A stretch of DNA of 64,000 nucleotides from Clavelina lepadiformis (taxonomy: Eukaryota; Chordata; Ascidiacea; Aplousobranchia; Clavelinidae). The position numbers and the translations under genes are program-made. The notes below the pieces were generated by a model. That model was given only the letters and a program-made list of their open reading frames with translations, was not told the origin of the DNA and made no database searches. Below are positions 1 to 14,700 of this stretch, piece after piece. Where the stretch lies: the NCBI RefSeq assembly GCF_947623445.1, contig NC_135243.1:18112479-18176478 (forward strand), given 5' to 3'. Positions within the stretch are counted from its first letter, which is position 1. Each line of letters starts with the position of its first letter.

Positions 1-1
1 A

Positions 2-2039
2 CCCATAAATAGATTAAGAGATGTTGCAAATCTACGGCACATTTTGGGCGATAACTGCCTAATTGAATTAACTGCAGGTAAGTTTTAAACATTTAACGGT
101 GGTATGTGTTAGAAGTGTTTTTTAATATTAAACTTACTTGAATCTAATACAACCTGTAAATACCAAGTATTACTGTAAAGTGTAAATACCACTATTACAT
201 CACCACCGCGTAAACTCCAATGAGAACGCAGCTTGTGGGACAAAGGAAAACAGAGCGTCCGGTTGCTTGCTGGAAAACACCATTGTTCTCACTGTGAAAG
301 CTGGACGATTTAAAACAAAAGTTTAGGTGTGAGGCGATTCTAGGCATGACCATTCCATTTTGTTAAGTGAAGAATTTTGATTATGTGTATATGAAGTACA
401 AAAGAATGTTGTTAATGACGTCATTTAAAACAATACAACAAAGGCAAAGTACGGTTATCTAATAGCAACACAGTATAAAAGTAAGATTTGATATAACTAG
501 CCTTCACACTTTGTTTATACTATTACAAGAGGAACAATTGATTAATACGTGGGCAATTCATCATCATTTCAAAACGCTTTCTCCGATTTTAACCAACACA
601 TGTACAAACTACGTATCGGATTTCAAATCAAAGCCGAAGAGCGATACTTTCACGATTGTTTTTGTATTGGCGCAGATTAAAGAGATAGCAACCACGTCGC
701 CTCGCACTACAGTATAAATAATACATTCACAGCTATTTCGTTACGGTACCTACTTACCATACGACACAAAGCCTTGAGATTATAACTTTTGGTGATACCA
801 GCACTTGAATATTGAGGTTAAATGTAAGAACAATGCAGATAATAGGACGTGATTTACTTTATAGTAAAGCAGGTAAAGGATCAACGTTAATTAGGATATA
901 ATAGTTACATTTTTTTGGTTTACCGTTGCTGTTACTTACAGTTTTGCTGTTAGACGCTAATGCGTATGTGAAAATATCTGTGTGGAGGTCAGCTTCTATG
1001 TTGTCCGTACTTGCACTTGCTAGGGAGTAGCGTCAGATTTGCTACAGTGTTTATAAGAGAAAGCTATGACCGAAATCCAAAATCAACGAAATGTCAGGTA
1101 AGGCAAACCATATCAAAATTTATAAAGTCTTTTGGCATTGAATGGATTATTTTGACTTAAGTAACTAGTTTTGGTTTATAATGTAGGAGTGGTAACGCTA
1201 GATCCAAGATTTGAAGACCATGTACGAAATAGGCAGTGACTCTAAGCAACTCCTTTTCGAATCCAGGCTATAATTATGACTTTAATAGCTGAATATTCAA
1301 ATTTTAGCACTATTGTGTTAGCACACGTTTACCTGTAAGTTGGACTTATTTCGGCCAGTTTTAACCCTAGCAATTATGTCGCCATGCATTTTTACTTGAT
1401 TATTTTGCCTGTACCGTTTCCAACGCTACTACTTTTTTTTAAACTTATTCTTATGTTAGACGGGAAGAATATTCCGGATTTTAAATAAAGAATTTTTTTT
1501 GATTTTTGCCAGCAACTACAGCTAGTGCTACCACAACTACAACGCCAGAAATTGCACAGGAGTCGAGTACGGTTTCACAAATCCTTCTTTTCTTTGCATT
1601 TGCCATTTCTATCGCCATCTTGTCGAAGTTAATATCGTTGGTGGTTAACAAGTGCGTCAAAAGAAGAAGCAAAAAGAAAGAACGAGTTGGGAATGAAACT
1701 ACAAGAAGTGAACAACTGGGTGCTTCTCCAAACCTTTCGGCTCCTAATGGTTCTATCGTCATTGGAGGTATGGATGAACTCTTAGAGAAAACACCTGGTT
1801 CCAAAGCGTCGGAGAAAGTGAACAGGCAAATCGTGGATAAAGAAAGCAGTACTGTACTTGTTAACCAGGGTGCTAAAACCCCACCATCTACCTCAAACCA
1901 AACTCGTCCCGCTTCACTTCCCGGTGTCACTTACGTCAAATCTAGAACCGATCAAAGCAAGGATAACACAGAAAGGGAAGTGCACGGCTCCACGACAGAC
2001 CTCAAGCATTCATTTAATGGAACACAGCACGAATGCTGA
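2..2039 (+). CDS. 3' part of an unrecognised single-pass membrane protein gene (last two exons)
   Basis: Two phase-compatible exons are visible. Exon 1 (2-77, running in from outside the window) is open in only one frame on this strand and ends at a strong donor, GCAG|GTAAGT, in phase 1. The last exon (1513-2039) follows the acceptor TTTTTGCCAG and joins in phase 1, ending at TGA 2037-2039. The last exon encodes a Thr/Ala-rich stalk, a hydrophobic segment (about SQILLFFAFAISIAILSKLI), a basic stop-transfer stretch (KCVKRRSKKKER) and a Ser/Thr-rich tail of about 120 residues ending in HEC. This is the layout of a type I membrane protein with its ectodomain upstream of the window. I do not recognise the family. 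Small extra exons inside the 1.4-kb intron cannot be excluded: 1051-1096 is open between TTTGCTACAG and CAG|GTAAGG, but it would not keep phase with the last exon. Confidence 0.6.
78..1512 (+). other. intron of the membrane protein gene
   Basis: AT-rich non-coding sequence between the GTAAGT donor at 78 and the acceptor ending at 1512. I see no transposon ends, RNA gene or convincing conserved exon. The short open frame at 511-717 has no splice context and looks like chance. Confidence 0.5.
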
Positions 2040-2761
2040 CGTTTTCCTTATGTATTTAATGGTACTTATGCTGCTCGAAATAGAACGTCGTTAGAAGTCT
2101 TCCTTATGTTCGCGTAACATTGCAAATGTGTATTTGTGGGAAGAATATCTTGCTCTTCTTAATGCACTGGTAACTGCTTCATAGTTTCTTACATGTTTCT
2201 CTGATACTGGCAGAGAGGAAGCCAATGATATGTAGTTACTTAGATCCTGGCCTTAAGACCAAGATTTTTTTGGATTGAGCAGCAATATTAATTATTTAAA
2301 ACAGTTGAAGCTACGTTTACCATGTCTACCGCAATAAAAATATTAGAAACATATTCTTGTTACCCTGAAGTGTTTCAACTTAGTTTTTACAAACATTTCT
2401 GCTTCAGTGATTCTTGCAATCGGGACCAGATATTATGATCAATAAAATATTTATAACAGAACAGCGAAAATGTTTTGTTCACCTTTTCCTAAAATCCGGC
2501 AATTCAAGACATGATTGAACAATATAAAGCACAAGAGAAAGAAAATGCATTATAGAAAGCACAGTCGAGATGCACGTAATATAAGTTTACGAAATAATTG
2601 AACAATTTGCTAGATAGACACCACAGTGGTACAAAAACAACATTATCCAACAATCCACAAAGTTAAATTAATTATTAGTTAAGCTTATGTTTACTACAAA
2701 GCATGCATTGCAGTTTCAACAAATTAGCTAAATAATACAAGCAATAGCAAAAGTGACCAAA
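2040..2761. other. intergenic region between convergent genes
   Basis: The 3' untranslated region of the plus-strand membrane protein gene probably ends here. AATAAA-type polyadenylation signals are seen at about 2333 (gcaataaaaat) and 2442 (tcaataaaat). The minus-strand TANGO6 gene ends at 2762, so the two genes are tail to tail with only about 0.7 kb between stop codons. No clear AATAAA on the minus strand was found just below 2762. Confidence 0.5.
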
Positions 2762-5700
2762 TTATGGCAATACAACAATCTTTTTATGTGGGTGCTGATG
2801 TTTACGAGTGTTTTCATTAAATATGACGTCACGCATGATGTTATCAAGAGACTCCAGAGCCAACTGAGCATGCAATTGTACAACGTCGTCGTCATCTATG
2901 TCATATCCGTGTTTGAGGGCAGCATAAAACTGCTTGACGTTATCAGGAAAAACCTAAAAAACAGGAACAATTGTTATATTAGAAATCAAACATCTGTCAT
3001 TACTAGATGTGGTAGGATCTGATCATCGTATCTATGTAGCTAACTTGATAGCACCTGTAAAATGCGCGGTCCCAAGGCGTCCAGTAAGCTTCTGATGACA
3101 TGAATTGCAGAACGACGTACAATGACATCCTGGTCTGTGCGAGCAATGTTACAAACGCATTCCGACAGCTAAAAAATACATTAGAAGTATAAAGATACCT
3201 GACAATACGTATAGCCGACGAAATACTAAAAACTTTTCTGTTCGAGTATGGTTTCTGTTAATGGCAGCGCAGTGTACCTCATGACTGAACGACGAAAGGC
3301 TGTGATGTAGCTTAGAACAAAGTTCTCCTAAATTGGATAGACAGCTTGCTCGTACGTGAGGCCGCTTGCTGCAAGCTCCACGAAAAAATACGGGAATTAA
3401 CTTTCGGCTTTGAAGCGGCGCAAAGTCGCCTGAAAATTTGAAGAATTAAACAGTAAAAATAATATGCAATGACAGTAAAAAGAAATAGGTACATCTGAAG
3501 GTAAAGCAAGCGCCTGTTTTTCGTTAACTAAAGAAATATCGTACCCAATTGCCTAGCTACTCGTACAAGCACTTCCCCGAGTTTGGCAGCTTTCACATCG
3601 GCTTCCTCGTCGTTGGAACCAATATACTTGTCATATTCGTCGATCAAGCGATCCAGTAGGCTGCACGGGAAATGCAAAACAAGGGTTGCGTTTAACTCCT
3701 TTGTCATATCATGGGCAACAAGCATTTAACGTCATACAGTTGTGTATAGTTACTTTTGCTTACCTTTTCCATCTGCCAGGGTTAATCTTTGTTCTGTTTG
3801 CCAATTCTGCCAAACCCTGAACGGCGGAGAGATATACGAATGGTTCATTTTCGGTTTCTAGTCGTTCCAAGAATATTCTGTAGATGCTTTCTTCTTTGTC
3901 TTTCGCTTCTTTTAAACCACTCTTGAAACTATCGGTTAGAAAACGAAACGCAGCAGCTCTGCAAAAATACAGAAAATTAGGATTTCAAAATCTCTTTCGG
4001 AAACAATAAACGTTTAACTATAATTACCATTTATAGATCAAAAAATAGTACCACAGACCAAAGCATTCAATTGCGTTGGTGTGATTCGGTAGTTTGATAT
4101 AAGAAACCACAAGTTATTATCGACAAAAATAATAATTAACAGTACTGGAAACGCATGTTCAAGTAAGTAGAAACAATTCTGGAAAAACAAAATAATGAAG
4201 ACTGTAAAGTGTAGGTGTCAAAGATGTACCTAACAGGTGGACTTGGATCATAGACATCAGATAAAGCTTCACTGACTGAACTGACACTGTTATCTGTCTC
4301 AGTCGCAGATATTGCTGCGTATTGTTCTTGCAGGTTGTAAACCTTCTCCTTGTACTCATTATGTTCCTCGGCTTGCAGTGGCTTGCTTTCAGGTATTTCT
4401 TCAATTAGCGGTGGTGTTCTCTTTGTGTTTTGATATGTACCAGTTTGTTGGTGGAAAATATTGATATCCTCGTCATTGGATGACTCATCGGAACTGTGCG
4501 CGCATATATTAGAGTATTCTGGTCCACCGGGTTTGATATCCAGTTTTTCCATCTGCAACTGCAGAAAGTAAACTGAAATAAAAAGTTATACATCCTGGGG
4601 TTGACATAATAAAACAGTATATCGAAAAATTCATTAGCTCTGTTATTGATTGTCATGACCATAAGCCAGTAAAGCCGCCACTTTAACACATAAAGCACCC
4701 GCCCATTAAAGAATAACTTCTGCAAACAGCGGCTGTAAGAAAAAGTCCTTAAAAAACAATTTCAAATTCGAACCAGGACGCTTCCAACAGACCAATCCTG
4801 ATAAAAATTATTATCAATACGGTGAATTGTTGGTTGTGTAAGATTGCAGAAAATGTTACAAACCTGAAGCGACTTTGAAAATGACGTCATGTCCAAGTCT
4901 GAGCAAACTCCATTTGTGGCGATGGCGATTGCGAGATCAGATGCAGTTTCTCTCTCATTCCTATCAAGACCTTCATGTGCTGCAATGTCCTGTTGATCAA
5001 GTCCAGGTTTTATTAAAATAACGTATAGGAGCTTACAAAACTCATTTATTGGTACGGTATTAGAGATATACTGAATTATATTCATGTCCAATTAAATTTA
5101 TATGATGGTTTCTAACATACGACATCATCAGTTTAAATTGAATGATTCTGAATTCTGATATGTATAAACGATAAACGGATCCCTAGCAAAACATAAAGTA
5201 TTCGTATTTAATTGTTTTAGAATTTGCTGCTAAAGACTGCCAATAAATGATCTTACCTGCAGTAAGGGTATCAAATCCTGCATGGCGTGTTGTTCACTTC
5301 TGGTTAGTTCATTCAACATACAAATGCCTAGAACAGCAAAGCATGTCTTCAGAGTTTCAACGTGAAATGTTTCCGAGTCCTTTTTTACCGATTTCCCCAA
5401 CACAATCTGTAAAAATTAGATCATGAAATGGATGACACTTTCTTCAAAAATGCAACATTGTTTAGAAGTAGCTCATAGCTAAACAACGCATTGTTTTCAA
5501 TAATTCTAACAGTTGGGTGAAAATTTATGTTTTTACTACTATAGTTGAATTTTCTACAATATAGAGTTTTTCACATTAAGTGTTTTTAGTTTAGTTCCTT
5601 TAGCACATTTCTGCACATAGGGAAGTTAAAAGCCTCCAGTCTACTCCTCGGTTTCTCGCATAAAATGTTGTATTTATTTATTGTGTACCTTTGCTAAGCA

Positions 5701-8700
5701 AAAGAATGAACGAAAATAACCCGTTTAGAAAACACAATTAAATCACTGTTTAAAAAAAACATCTCAAAGCCAACCTTTATAAAGGAACAAATTTCATCGA
5801 CATCAGTTAAAAGCTGCCTTGGGTCTGATGTCTCACATATTGACATAAGTAAGGCGAAAGTAATTAACTGACTTTCTCCCTGCTGCAGGAGATCTGATAC
5901 TTTGTCTCCACTCATCATCAGTTTATTGGAACTCTGGCTTTCTTCAATTTCATCAAGTTGATCCATGTTCTGAAATTATGTTCAATCGTGAGGTAAAAAG
6001 TATCAAATTACTTGTTAAGTGGGTTATATATAGGTAGGTGTACGGTACATACATTAACATATCACAAAAACACAGAACACCTATCTTCTCTATTTTAATG
6101 CATACTTGTATACCAGTACATGCTTGTCTCTATACCTTAATCAGTTGTATCAATACATGTGTAGCAAGTTGTTTATCTTTGCAGAGAGTCATGATTTCCA
6201 TAATGGATTGGACTTTGTTGTCTTGATCTGCTAACACATATTCAGGCGTCCTAGGTAAAGGCAAAAATATGTATAAAAAATAAGTTTCTTTTATTAAAAT
6301 TACCAGTATCTTACTATTGAAGTTTGATTTAAAGTTGCTATTAGCAGTCTTGTTAATTGTGGGGCTGATAATCTGGTAAAGCTCTTGCAGAGTAGATAGA
6401 TAGAAGTGGATTATATGAAATGAAGCCAACAAAGAAGTGTCTAACTGTCTATTTCAGTGATTTTATTCCACTTTATACTGGAGCAGTAACACATACGCCA
6501 CAAGAGGCAATTTGTTGTGCCACGAAATTCTAAAATGTGACCTAAAATATATTTTGATCAGTCATCATAAGCGGAATGTCTACCTTACTGCAGGCTCACA
6601 GTATTCATTTTTACATACCAAATTTGAGGTAAATTAAATTATAGTCGCTCCATTCTAAACCGTGATAAATGGTGTTGGCAATCCTACCCTTCCTTACACT
6701 TGTCCCAGACAAGAGCTTCTTGATTTTTTTTTATCAGATTGCACCCCTAGTGTCTGATAAAACCGATCTAATACGCGTTTATGGGATGAAACACTGTCCA
6801 AGACATTGTTAATACAGCATACAGGTATATCAAATGTTGGTGTTTCTGTAAGTCTTCTTGTAGCATAATGACAGTACGACACAAAAACGTGCACATAATT
6901 ACTTTTTTGATAAATTACGAATCACTTTGAATGTTTGTTGCAAAGATACATTTCTGGTCTGCCAAACAACTTTTTCATATTTCAAGCGCAACATGATTAG
7001 TTTGGGAATATCTAGGTATGGAATTGCTAACTCTAACATTGGAACGAATGAAGAGTACAGCACAGCAAAAGTAGGATTTAAAATGTACCTCACTTGTGGA
7101 TCCTCGTATGACAAGTTAACATCATTGTCTTCATTAAATGAGAAATAAAGGCCAGGCACTACATTTTTGATTTGTGAAATAAGACTGGCATGGTCAGGGT
7201 CCTTGATGCCACATAGACAAAGCAGAAGACATGCTGCATCTCTGCCCTCAAATATTTGCAAGCAGGCCATGATCAAATCACATAACAATGATTGCAAGTA
7301 ACTGACGGTGTTTCTAAAAAAAGGAGTATTTTATTTGTGTATCCTATTTTATGTAATTAAACTTAAATAGACAAAAATTTTTAAATCATCTGTGACAAAC
7401 CAGGTTGGTAGTTAACACAATTGTCAATGCCCTATTAACACACGACAAATAAAGATGAGTGAAATTATTAAATACTAAATATAATATATAGAGTAGTCAT
7501 ACCTTGAAAAACAGTACAAAGAAAAAAAGCCTGACAAATAGGGAATCATGACATCTTTTGCAACTGAGTTTTTGTCAGGATGTTGATATAATACAAACAG
7601 CTGATGCAAGACTTTTAATGACTGTCCAAGATTATTTAATTCACCTGTGTTCAAAAATTAAGATATGTACCGTAAGCAAATAGTATTAATTCTATGCCAT
7701 TACATCTAGGAACTAGGATAAAAGTTTTTAAATAAGGCAACATATCTGCATTTATAAATTGTACAGAATTTTGCCGTGATCTCATAAATAGGGTTGGATT
7801 ATCCGGATATCTGTTAACCGAGGCATTTTGGGCTACCTGATATCTGGATAAAATTTTGACGATTAACCGGATAAAAAATACATAATGTTATTAACTAGTG
7901 CGTTTTCATGCCTTTTTAGCAAATTTTGAACTCTTCTGTTTTCAGAAATGAGCAGTCTAGCAAAACAGAAGTGGTGTTTGACTCCATGTCGGACTTAATT
8001 AAAAGCTTAATTCATGGCTTTTTTCTCTATAAGGCGTTAAATGTTGAAAGAATTCGTTCTATTATGTCACAAACAATACACAAATCGATTGAAACGTGCA
8101 AGTAGAATTAAAAGTTATTCTTCAGGTATTAACACTTTAGTAAATGCAGTACGACTGGGTGGTTTTCTGAAGAAAGCTGTTTGAGATTGTACGCTTCCGA
8201 GTTTACCAAATTTAAAAATAAATTATAAAAATACAAAAATGCTAATTAAACATTAAGAATTTGTGAAATTGTGGATACATATGTGTTTTTTCATAAAAAA
8301 AAAACTACTTCACACTTAAACGTCTTTTCAATCGACACATTATCTTTTATTAGAAGTTAGTATAAAAAGGTCGCTTTGTGCTTACCGTTTATTATCCAGT
8401 TAACCGGTTAGCTAAAACAAGAATATCTGGATATATCCGTTATCCGGATAGTAAATATTATTGATATCTAAACTAACCCTACTCATAACTATGATTTATG
8501 ACACTACATCTGTGTTTCCCAACCTGGGAGCCATAGAGCAAAATTTAGAGGGAAATAAGTTGAGTGGAAGTGCACACGAAATCTCACAAAATGATTATCT
8601 TATCCCACAAAGCTTCCTTTCGTCCACTTCACTGGTTTTCGGAAAATATCATGAAGCAATGTTATTTCATCTTTGCATTCAAATGAAACAACCCCATTTT

Positions 8701-11700
8701 GATGTCAGAATTGGCGGTGTAAATTAATATATACTGGGTTAGTAGCAAAAGCGCTTGACATAAACATGATGTCAAATGAGCTTGGCTAGAGCTCAGCAAT
8801 GGAATGAATAAAATTGCAGAGGTTTTTCATAATTGACTTAATTAAATATCTATTACTGAATACAATTAAATTACTACAGACAGTCATAGGATATAGGTCG
8901 GAGAAAGAGGCTGTGGATATTAAGCATATATGAAAAGTGGGTCAAACTCAGCTCAGAAAAAGGTTTGGAACCACTAAGTTACAATAATAATACTGCTTTT
9001 TCAGCTAGAATTACAGTAGGTTTGTCAGCCGTGCCAGCTGCTAATAAAGGTAACCAGTTTTGACATTGTTCATGGATGGATGAATGATGGTGATTGAAAG
9101 TATGTATGTACAAACTCATATTTTGCTAATCAAAGCTTATTCAACGTTATTTACAATATAAATTCTATGTATCCTTTTATTGTGGTCTGAAAGATTTAAA
9201 TGTTTGGGAATAGGAATATTTCAACTTTACAAGAATGCTGCTAGAATATTCCTTTTTATTCATTATAATATTTATATACAAAAAAATGAACTTTATTTTA
9301 TATCACTATATTTTATTGGTTTCTTAAAATTTCCAGAAAAGTCATTTTCATACATTTGTGTGCATAAAGCTAAAAGGAAATTCATTAACAAAGGAAATAA
9401 AGAAACAAAACCTCTACCGGCATTGATCAAGAAACAGCAAAACAGCAAAACAGCAATGATATTACCTGACTCTTTTATTTCATAGCATGATTCAAAGGGT
9501 CGAAAGAGAGGCTTGAAAAAATAAGCTCTTGTTAAATCAAGAGATTTTTTATAAAGTGAAAATACAGTTTCCACCAAAACCTGCCAGAAACTTTCAGAAT
9601 CTTTTCTGCAAAAACAATAGTATGCAAATTAAAATTTTAATCAAAATTGGCAAAATGTATATTATAATTAAATTAAATAAGTAGCTTGAGATTCTGTGAG
9701 TATCAACTACCGTATATACTCGAGTATAAGTCGACCCCTACTTTTGTCATGTGATATTCGTCTCATGCAAACAGCAGGCGTACGAGTTGTTGTGAAGTTA
9801 TTGATACGAAATGGCTAGTAAGCGCAATAAATTCATGGTTCAAATTCATGTATGTGTCTGTCACCGTGCTGTCAGCTGAAGGTTTTACTGGGGCTTGTCT
9901 CGTGTATAGGTCGACCCCTGATTTTTGAGGTGAAAATCAGTTGCGTAAATCTCAACCTATACTCGAGTATATACAGTAATATTGTAGCATTTAACTGTAA
10001 TTGTCACTTTAAGCAACACATCTAGGTTACATTTGAAGGTGAAGTTTAATGTTCATAAATTGTACTGTATACTGTATTTAGTGCTGACAAAACATCAAGA
10101 ACATTAACAAGTACTAGTATTTGGGGTGCATGTAGTATGTATCTTAAAAACAGCTTTGAAAATCTCAAATGAATATTTTTGTAAATTGAAGCAAATGTAG
10201 CTTTGTTTACACAATTCAAAAAAAAAACTAAACTATGTAAGTAGTTAGCTACACCAAATACTGAAAATTATGCTCACATAATAACGATTAAGCTAATTGC
10301 AACTCTATCACAAATTCTCGTCTATATAATTTTCAGAACAATTCCCAGTAGTCTCAGTAACACTGGTGACAAACTGTATGCAAGTACTTGCACTGCATGT
10401 TAAGTTAGTAAAATTTTGAATTATATTTTAAGTAAAACTTCATAACTTTTTATGAAAATAAATCGAGTGCCTTTATTTTAGCCTAATGCAATGCGCAAAT
10501 TATGTTACGTGTAAAATATTTTTCACATTCAAAATTCATCATTTCTTCACATGAAATTCATAGTAATTTTATGATACTAACACAATATTCAAGTCATCCG
10601 ATTGGAATAGTGCAATGATTTGGGAACAAATATTTATGTAGTACTCTTTTTTTCCGGATGCACCATGTGGGGTGGTTGAAAGAATATGAGAAATTAATTC
10701 CGCCTTTTTCCACGCACTCATTTCAGAATCTACAAAACAAAACATGCATACTGTGCATGGCTTACATAAATCCTTCATGTGCTGGTAACTAATTTTAAAA
10801 AGCAACAATATTTCTTACCTAAAGTAGAAATCAGGACAGAAATTACACAAACAACTCCGTTTTTCTTCAACAGGCATTTAGAGAGCAGTTTGCCACAAGC
10901 ATTAAGGAGCCATGCTGGAGCTGATCGAGAAGTGGAACCTTGCAGCATGAGAAGACTGGTGACCACATCCTCTAGCTTGGACCATTTCGTTAAAAGATGA
11001 GCTAAAGCTGAGAGACACCATCGGCGTGCACTGTGTTCCAACTGAAAAATTTAATTTTAAATAATGTTACAATTAAACCTTAAACTCTAAAGCAAAACGA
11101 ATAAATATGGTATTGATATGGTTTCTTTATTACTACATTAATCTTTTCAGCTTCCATGGCCAAGGAATGGTAGACAAAACGTGGATAATTAATTAGGATT
11201 TTAACATATTCTGATAGCAAGAGATGTTTTAATCTAATTTCGGCTACATTCTATCTCTGATGTTAAGGAAGCGTTGTAGTGATTGCTGCAATATACATGG
11301 GTTTAGACTTCAACCTTGTACAATGCACTACTGAGTTGTCACAAGCAGTCAAGCTTCATAGCAGACCAAAAACTACACTCAGTTCGACCAAGTTATTCTT
11401 ACAGAATGGAATTGATCATATTTGGGTAATGGGTAGCCATATAAACGTCTACCAAGCATGCATATGAAACATGCATCATAACCATTGGAAACAAACTAGA
11501 TTGAAATGTTCAACAAAGCATTGTGTATTGCACATAAGTGACCGAAAAGGGTAATGCTGTTAAATTTGTCGTGTTGCAGTGTAATCAACTTCTGGATCTA
11601 AGCATTTTTGGTAACGACATTAATAACTTAATTAAATATTATTGCCACACAATATGCTAAACTGTACCATATTAGGCTATAAATACAAAAACCTGATTTA

Positions 11701-14700
11701 TTAGCAACCTGCCAATTTACTTATCATTGCCACCTTAATCATATCAAAAAGAAATAAAATCTTAAAGATACCATAACAAGATACCATACCATAACGAATT
11801 GTAAATATTTATGAGCATTATTACCGTACAACTTTAAAATATAACATAAATTAACCATACTATATCGGAAAATTTTGAAGAATACGCCAGTTGCATTAGC
11901 GCAGCCAGAAGTGGATGTAAATTCTTTGGTAGAAGTAAGTTGCGGATAACTTCATTGTGGCACAACGAAATGATGTGCCTGAAAAAACAAAAATAAAAAA
12001 TTATGAAGCACAACTTTCAAAACATGCGAATTGAAATAAAATAAATATTAGACCATTTGTTTAGCAATGTAAATAAATGAATTTTTTGATGTATCACGTT
12101 ATGCAAATTTTGGGCACTGGAAAATTTGACAATTATATATATGATATATTGATAAATCTATAATACCTGATTCTAGGGATGGGCAAGTCAATTTAATTAA
12201 TTTTCGGTAAATATATATTGTATATTTTTGATTTGGTCCAAAATAGTTTTAATCATTTGATTCAATATTCAAAATATCAAATTCTTTACTGGAGTTGTCA
12301 CTTTCAGCAAATCAGCTAAACAACCTTACTGAAAATTAACAAGCAAATCAAACATAATTGACTTGCTAGGTTAGCAACTCGAATACATGCATTAATAAAT
12401 CAGTAATGTTTGGAAAAGAACCGCAAGTGAGTTGCATTAAAACACCAGAGTGTCTAAATTGTAAAATTATGCATAATATTAGCGCTAATTCATTTATTCT
12501 ACTCTTCTAATGTGGTGTTTAAATATACATTTCAGGTAGTCTTCCTATTGGCAGCACAGGGGTTTTAATGTGCACCAAGTTTTCACTAATACAGTATTAA
12601 CAACTTTTAGTACTGTATTAGCATTAACAACTTTTAAGAAACATTTTAAGAACATAAACTTACAGTTTATATATACTTGAACATACTTTGCATTTTAAAA
12701 AAAATGAAATGGATACAGTTTATGTTTGCAACAACTAAAACTATTTTATTTAACTTTATTATGGGAACAAGATGTGCAAAATGAGCAGCCTACCATTACA
12801 GTGTGAAAGATACGTTATTACTAGAATTAATTTGCTTTTTCTTTAGTTTAGGCATTATGTTGCATTTTCATATTACGCAATGTATAAAGCCCCCTTAATA
12901 AAACCGTAGTATTTTCTTTAGTCCCAATGGCTGCAAGGTTGGTCACTGTATCTGAAGCAAGAAGACGATTGGTGATTTGATACCAAATAAACGTAGCTGT
13001 GTGTTAAATGTAAATTTTTGCATGTAATCCATAATTGACCCAATGATGACATACATCACAGTTTCTTTCAAAGAAATAGGAAATTAACTGATTGAAAGAA
13101 ATGCGCAAAGTCTAGAAATAAAAAGGTCAATGCTTGATTCAAACAGACATTTTGGTTTAGGATAGCTTAGGATTTGAATCCTTTAGATCGGATATTTTGA
13201 ATCGACCATCCTTTGTATCAGGTTCATGGATACAGACATATTTTATGTTAGTACCTGCAACAGATAAATAGATCCAAATCACTGCACTTGGGAAGTACAC
13301 ATGGCTTTGGGGCAATTACTGATAATTGAAATTCCAAATGTCTAATCAAGCCTGTATTTACAACAAAGCATAGCAAAAACGATATCTGATTCTGGTGCAC
13401 TACTGACAAAATTATATCTTGTTCAGAAGATTTCCCTTCATCTTGGATGATGGCCTTTGCTATACTATCAAGATAAAGTATGTAGGCTTGTACAAGTGCT
13501 GAAGTCAAGCAAAATATTTTTCTGCCGATGCATTTACATCTCTCAATCCTTTCATTAATGTCAGTTACAGGAATATGTAATTTTTCCAATACTACTCGAA
13601 CGAATGTAACGCTGTTATTGATGAAGTCTTCATCTGGATCTAAAATGCAGAATAAAGAAAAATGTATCCAAGCAGTTTAATTCCACCTGTTTTACAGCAA
13701 ATATGCTAGCCTTATGAGATACCAAAACTGCTAACTTTCTACAGCGCAGAACTAATTACACTTCTACTTTTTTTTTGTACGATATAGTACAAAGGGCCAG
13801 GCAGCAAATAACTTTATTATTGCTACATAGTGCTTTTCAATCGTCTTAGCAACAAGCCAAATCAAAAAGTAAAAGCTTTGAGGACCCACCTCATCACACC
13901 ACTTATTAAACAAGTTTAAGGTAAGTCATCATGATCATAGCTAATGAACTATTTTGTAAAATAATTGTTTCTGGACCTCATATATCTGAACCGTCATTAT
14001 AGCAATTCCAATCAGTTCTGAAACACCAAGGATCTTCATCATAATAGCTTGGACTTATTTGTGTTGTATAATTCAAATTTTAACAACATGGTGTGTTGGT
14101 GCAATAACAACTCATTTCTTTTATTTTTTCCATAACATTTTGTTGATATCAGTAGTTACAAATATAATTGCAATGATGATAGCGAACCATACCCACAAAC
14201 AAAAATGGGAATTACTTTTGTTTTCATTTAGCAGTCTTGTTATCATTTCAATTATCATGCGTGATATGGTTCTTTATTATGCAATTCACAGCATGCGTAT
14301 TAAAAAAAGAAGATTAATATATTAAAACTAAAGACAAGAGCAATACGACTTTTTATCATTGCCTTACGCATAATTACATTTCTAGAAATCATATGCTTAA
14401 ATAAGTGTTTCAAAATGCGATTTACTCAGCTAAGGAATGAAGTATGCACTACAAAAACAATCAAAAAATTGTTAAATATGAAAACTGTTGCCATTTTTCG
14501 TGTTCCAATTAAAAATTTACGTCCACGAAGGCTACGCTAGTTGTATCATAGAATATCTATACCAAAGGTGGGCAAACTGCGGTTCACCGATATGTTTTTT
14601 TCTGGCTCTTCTAGCTGAATAGTAATATCCATTATCCATGCATTGTTTACCATATATTTGTATTGACACTACTGATTTTGAAGCTCGCTACTGTTTGTAG

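Noticed and set aside
1481-1930. 149-residue minus-strand frame
   Set aside because: Antisense of the membrane protein exon 1513-2039, whose splice sites and transmembrane layout support the plus strand.
9180-9485. 101-residue plus-strand frame
   Set aside because: Overlaps TANGO6 exon 6 and its intron in antisense, with low-complexity AT-rich composition.
12178-13215. Possible hAT-like element starting GGATGGGCAAGTC
   Set aside because: A weak partner (GACCATCC at about 13204) was found but no matching flanking duplication, and inner ends do not pair.
14059-14325. 88-residue plus-strand hydrophobic frame
   Set aside because: AT-rich sequence in the TANGO6 intron 1 gives hydrophobic codons by chance; no splice sites or similarity.
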